Source: an uncultured Acidimicrobiaceae bacterium (lineage in GTDB: Bacteria; Actinomycetota; Acidimicrobiia; Acidimicrobiales; Bog-793). From it: a DNA stretch of 8,548 nt. The DNA is taken from positions 1 to 8,548 of the forward strand of contig CAIVND010000036.1 of assembly GCA_903907185.1 (NCBI GenBank), read 5' to 3'. A program made the position numbers and the translations under genes. Positions 5,958-8,548 of this stretch are shown piece after piece (position 1 is the first letter of the stretch; every line of letters starts with the position of its first letter). Below the pieces are notes generated by a model. That model had not been told where the DNA came from and searched no databases. It worked only from the letters and a program-made list of their open reading frames with translations.

Positions 5958-7843
5958 CACAGCCCCGACCGAATTAAGAAGTAACTCACGATAAGCACGA
6001 GTCCAACGACAATCATTAGAGCGTAAGTGCGCACATAGCCCGTCTGCATCCGTCGCAGCCGCGACGAACTCACCTTGAAGGCTCCAGCGACCCCATTCAC
6101 CGCACCATCAAGTACCTCGCTTTCGATCACCGTCGAACTCAACGCCGCGAGCGCGATCGAAGGGCGCGCAACGAGTCGATCGATTGAGGCATCGATAAAC
6201 CAAGCCATGGTAAGAAAGCGCGGTTCAAGACGTGGTCGATTCACCGCGTCGCGCCACAGCGAGACCGCTATCAGTGCACCCACTACTGCGAATACTGCAT
6301 CTGCGATGCCAAAGATCCAAAGCTGCAGAGCTGAATCGGTATTCCGGAGGAGGCTATGTCCAACGACAGGGTTCAGCCAGGTCTCAAGGAAATTCACATG
6401 AGAGCCAAAGGGAAGGTTCAGCAGCCCACCAAAGGCCGCAAATATCGCGAGGACAATTAGCGGAGCACTCATCTTCCATGTCGCGTCGTGTGGATGAAGT
6501 GCGCTCTCTCCATCGCTCGACCATCGACGATCCCCCAGAAACACAAGCAGATACTGGCGTCCCATGTAGTAAGCGGTCAGGATCGCTGTGAAAGCGGCCA
6601 CGACCCAAAGAGCAGGGCTGACCACCCATGCGTTTGAGAGCACATCACCCTTCGCCCAAAATCCTGAAAATGGTGGCACGCCGGCGATAGATAACCACCC
6701 AACAAAAAATGTGAGCGAGGTAAGTGGCATGACCTTACGAAGCGCACCCATCTTCTTGATGTCCTGTTCATCGTCCATCGCATGGATAACAGAACCCGAC
6801 CCGAGGAAGAGAAGCGCCTTATAAAAAGCATGAGTCAACATTAAAAAGATCGCGGCATCGTAGGCACCACAACCAACGGCAAGAAACATGTAGCCAAGCT
6901 GAGAGACGGTCGAATATGCCAAAACCTTCTTGATATCGGTCTGCGCACACCCGATGGTTGCAGCGATAAACGCTGTAGCCACTCCGATCCAAGCAATGAC
7001 ATGTCCAGCATCTGGAGCCAGGTGCAAGATTGGGTTGACCCGGCACATGAGGTAGACGCCCGCTGTCACCATTGTCGCGGCATGGATCAGTGCGGACACT
7101 GGCGTCGGGCCCTCCATTGCATCAGCTAGCCAGGGGAAGAAGGGAAGCTGCGCTGACTTACCCGCAGCACCCACAAAGAGCAGAAGCGAGATAGCGATGA
7201 GATCGCCCTTCGAGAGCGTTGATAGGCGAGAGAAAATAACGGTATAGGTCAGGCTGTGGGTGCGTTCGATGAGCAGAAAGAGCGCTACGAGAAACCCAGC
7301 ATCACCAACACGGTTGTAGATCATGGCCTTCTTGCCAGCCGTCGCAGCCGAATCCCGAGTGAACCAAAACGAGATCAAGAAGTACGAGCAAACACCGACT
7401 CCCTCCCAGCCAAGGAAGGTAATCAAAAGATTCTCGCCCAGCACGAGCATAAGCATGGAAAAGACGAAGAGATTTAGATAGACGAAGAACTTTGAGAAGC
7501 CCTCATCATGTTCCATATAGCCAATGGAATACAGATGGATCAACGAACTAATACCCGTGACAAAAGAGGCCATGGTAAGCGAGAGCGGATCGATCTGAAT
7601 GCCGGCATCAATGCTCACGGAACCAAAACTCAACCATGTAAACCAGTTCTCGACATGAAGTCGCCCGCCTGCAGGTTGCCCTGCTACCTGAGCAAACACA
7701 ATCATCGTGACAATGAAACTCGCGAACACCATCAGCGTCGCGAGCCATCCAGCTCGGGGATTTCCGATCTTTCGTCCGAAGAGAGCGAGGATGAGGAAAC
7801 CAACGAGTGGAAAGAGTGGAATGAGGTACGCCAGTTGAATCAC
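5957..7843 (-). CDS. nuoL: NADH-quinone oxidoreductase subunit L
   Basis: The 628-residue distal antiporter-like subunit of complex I, which pumps protons and carries the long lateral helix that lies along NuoM and NuoN. Seen: Glu147 in LGWEGVGVCSYFL, Lys229 in GAAGKSAQLPFFPWLADAMEGPTPVS (225-250), His254 in HAATMVTAGVYL, His338 and Lys342 in THAFYKALLFLGSGSVIHAM, and Lys398 in SGFWAKGD. The C-terminal part (from about 545) holds the lateral-helix region, ending with LRRMQTGYVRTYAL and a last membrane segment. The start GTG at 7843 gives the usual MIQLAYLIPLFPLVGF beginning; a purine-rich AAGGG sits 14 bases upstream, longer than ideal. It lies 10 bases after nuoK and overlaps nuoM by one base. 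Confidence 0.97.
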   Translation of the reverse strand: MIQLAYLIPLFPLVGFLILALFGRKIGNPRAGWLATLMVFASFIVTMIVFAQVAGQPAGGRLHVENWFTWLSFGSVSIDAGIQIDPLSLTMASFVTGISSLIHLYSIGYMEHDEGFSKFFVYLNLFVFSMLMLVLGENLLITFLGWEGVGVCSYFLISFWFTRDSAATAGKKAMIYNRVGDAGFLVALFLLIERTHSLTYTVIFSRLSTLSKGDLIAISLLLFVGAAGKSAQLPFFPWLADAMEGPTPVSALIHAATMVTAGVYLMCRVNPILHLAPDAGHVIAWIGVATAFIAATIGCAQTDIKKVLAYSTVSQLGYMFLAVGCGAYDAAIFLMLTHAFYKALLFLGSGSVIHAMDDEQDIKKMGALRKVMPLTSLTFFVGWLSIAGVPPFSGFWAKGDVLSNAWVVSPALWVVAAFTAILTAYYMGRQYLLVFLGDRRWSSDGESALHPHDATWKMSAPLIVLAIFAAFGGLLNLPFGSHVNFLETWLNPVVGHSLLRNTDSALQLWIFGIADAVFAVVGALIAVSLWRDAVNRPRLEPRFLTMAWFIDASIDRLVARPSIALAALSSTVIESEVLDGAVNGVAGAFKVSSSRLRRMQTGYVRTYALMIVVGLVLIVSYFLIRSGL

Positions 7844-7853
7844 GGTTATCGCA

Positions 7854-8159
7854 TTAACCCTTCAGCAAGTGCTGGTCATCAGCGGTAGCGCCTAGACGGC
7901 GACGGTAGATAGCAACGATGATGGCCAGCCCAACGACCACTTCAGCTGCGGCCACAACAAGAACAAAGAATACGGAGATCTGACCACCGATGTCATTGAG
8001 CGAACGAGAGAAACTCACGAAAGTGAGATTTGCTGCATTGAGCATGAGTTCAATACACATGAACATCACCAAGATGTTGCGCCGCACTAAAAAGCCAACC
8101 GCACCGATCGTGAAGAGTACGGCTGCAAGTGTCAGGTACCAAGAGGCATTGATCGTCAT
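7854..8159 (-). CDS. nuoK: NADH-quinone oxidoreductase subunit K
   Basis: A 101-residue protein with three membrane helices, the standard size of NuoK (MnhC/NuoK family). It forms part of the proton path linking the quinone site to the antiporter-like subunits. The two buried glutamates essential in E. coli are present: Glu37 in MFMCIELMLNAANLTF and Glu73 in VVAAAEVVVGLAI. A basic YRRRLG follows the third helix on the cytoplasmic side. ATG at 8159 overlaps the nuoJ stop by 4 bases (ATGA), with GAGAG nine bases upstream, consistent with translational coupling. Confidence 0.97.
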   Translation of the reverse strand: MTINASWYLTLAAVLFTIGAVGFLVRRNILVMFMCIELMLNAANLTFVSFSRSLNDIGGQISVFFVLVVAAAEVVVGLAIIVAIYRRRLGATADDQHLLKG

Positions 8160-8548
8160 GAACTAACACTCTCGTGCTCATGCTCATCTTCAGACGTTGG
8201 CGCTTCTTGGCGTCGGTTAAGAACGACAGCCGCTACGACAGCAACAACAAGCAGTGCAGAGGTCACCTCAAAAGGGAGCAGGTAAGTGGTAAAAAGCGCG
8301 TCGCCAATCACATTTACATTGGCTCCCTGACCTACAACTGCACCTGCAACTGAGTGTGCACCCGTTACCCATGTGCGTGATCCCAGAAAAATTACCTCAG
8401 CGGCCACGCAAAGCCCAACAAATCCTGCATAAAGTTGCTGACCTTTGAAGGTCTCGGCAAAGACCACCTCTTTGCGATCGACGCCCAAAAGCATGATGAC
8501 AAAGAGAAAGAGGACAACAACGGCGCCGGTATAGACAATCACCTGAAC
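8156..8548 (-). CDS. nuoJ: NADH-quinone oxidoreductase subunit J (N-terminus beyond window)
   Basis: The last 130 residues are visible; the gene runs off the right edge. The first residues, VQVIVYTGAVVVLFLFVIMLLGVDRKE, are the most conserved part of NuoJ: the third membrane helix, whose flexible segment is thought to switch during the catalytic cycle of complex I. Two further hydrophobic segments follow (about residues 34-50 and 78-100 of the fragment), then an acidic, histidine-containing tail, DEHEHESVSS. A GTG at 8542 is in frame but is internal to the conserved motif, not a start. Roughly 50-70 residues should lie to the right, followed by nuoI and the earlier nuo genes if the standard order holds. 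Confidence 0.95.
   Translation of the reverse strand, partial: VQVIVYTGAVVVLFLFVIMLLGVDRKEVVFAETFKGQQLYAGFVGLCVAAEVIFLGSRTWVTGAHSVAGAVVGQGANVNVIGDALFTTYLLPFEVTSALLVVAVVAAVVLNRRQEAPTSEDEHEHESVSS

Noticed and set aside
7508..7888. 126-residue + strand frame opposite nuoL start and nuoK end
   Set aside because: Antisense shadow of conserved nuo genes, hydrophilic and unlike any known family.
8540..8542. GTG at 8542 as the start of nuoJ
   Set aside because: It falls inside the conserved VQVIVYTGAVVVLF segment and the frame stays open to the window edge, so the gene continues to the right.
1..8548. Mobile elements, CRISPR arrays, toxin-antitoxin or defence genes
   Set aside because: No transposase or integrase motifs, no regularly spaced repeats, and nearly all bases are taken by housekeeping genes with intact reading frames.

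Overview
The window reads as an ordinary chromosomal segment of an actinobacterium. The clues are a polyprenol-phosphomannose-dependent mannosyltransferase of the MptA/MptB type, actinobacterial-style Nuo proteins, and probable leaderless starts preceded by a TANNNT -10 box. The moderate, not very high, GC composition would fit a lineage such as Acidimicrobiia better than Streptomyces or Mycobacterium. That placement is inference from sequence character alone.

Layout, left to right. (1) Positions 1-305, + strand: the C-terminal 100 residues of a GNAT acetyltransferase of the phosphinothricin/methionine-sulfoximine N-acetyltransferase type, cut by the window edge. (2) Positions 302-1999, - strand: a multi-pass GT-C mannosyltransferase of the MptB family, convergent with the acetyltransferase. 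The two TAG stops share one CTAG. (3) Positions 2000-2346: an intergenic block with tRNA-Tyr(GTA) on the - strand, two hairpins just after it (the larger a 15-bp perfect stem, probably its terminator), and promoter-like -10 boxes for the flanking genes. (4) Positions 2347-2841, + strand: a YajQ-family protein. (5) Positions 2845-8548, - strand: the distal end of a complex I operon, nuoJ (partial) -K-L-M-N, ending tail-to-tail with yajQ with 3 bases between the stops.

NuoJ, K, L, M and N are membrane-arm subunits of the proton-pumping NADH:quinone oxidoreductase. The genes are nearly fused (4-base overlap J/K, 10-base gap K/L, 1-base overlap L/M, 5-base gap M/N), so co-transcription and coupled translation are likely. 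The charged residues known to line the proton path (Glu and Lys in L, M and N; two Glu in K) are all present, so the complex is predicted to be functional. The remaining nuo genes should lie to the right, beyond the window.

I found no mobile element, CRISPR array, toxin-antitoxin pair, defence island or broken gene, and no sign of a new multi-gene system. The observations of most interest are small: convergent gene ends embedded in shared stop or hairpin sequence, two likely leaderless starts, tandem hairpins after tRNA-Tyr, and an MptB-type enzyme in what may be a lineage outside the mycolic-acid bacteria.
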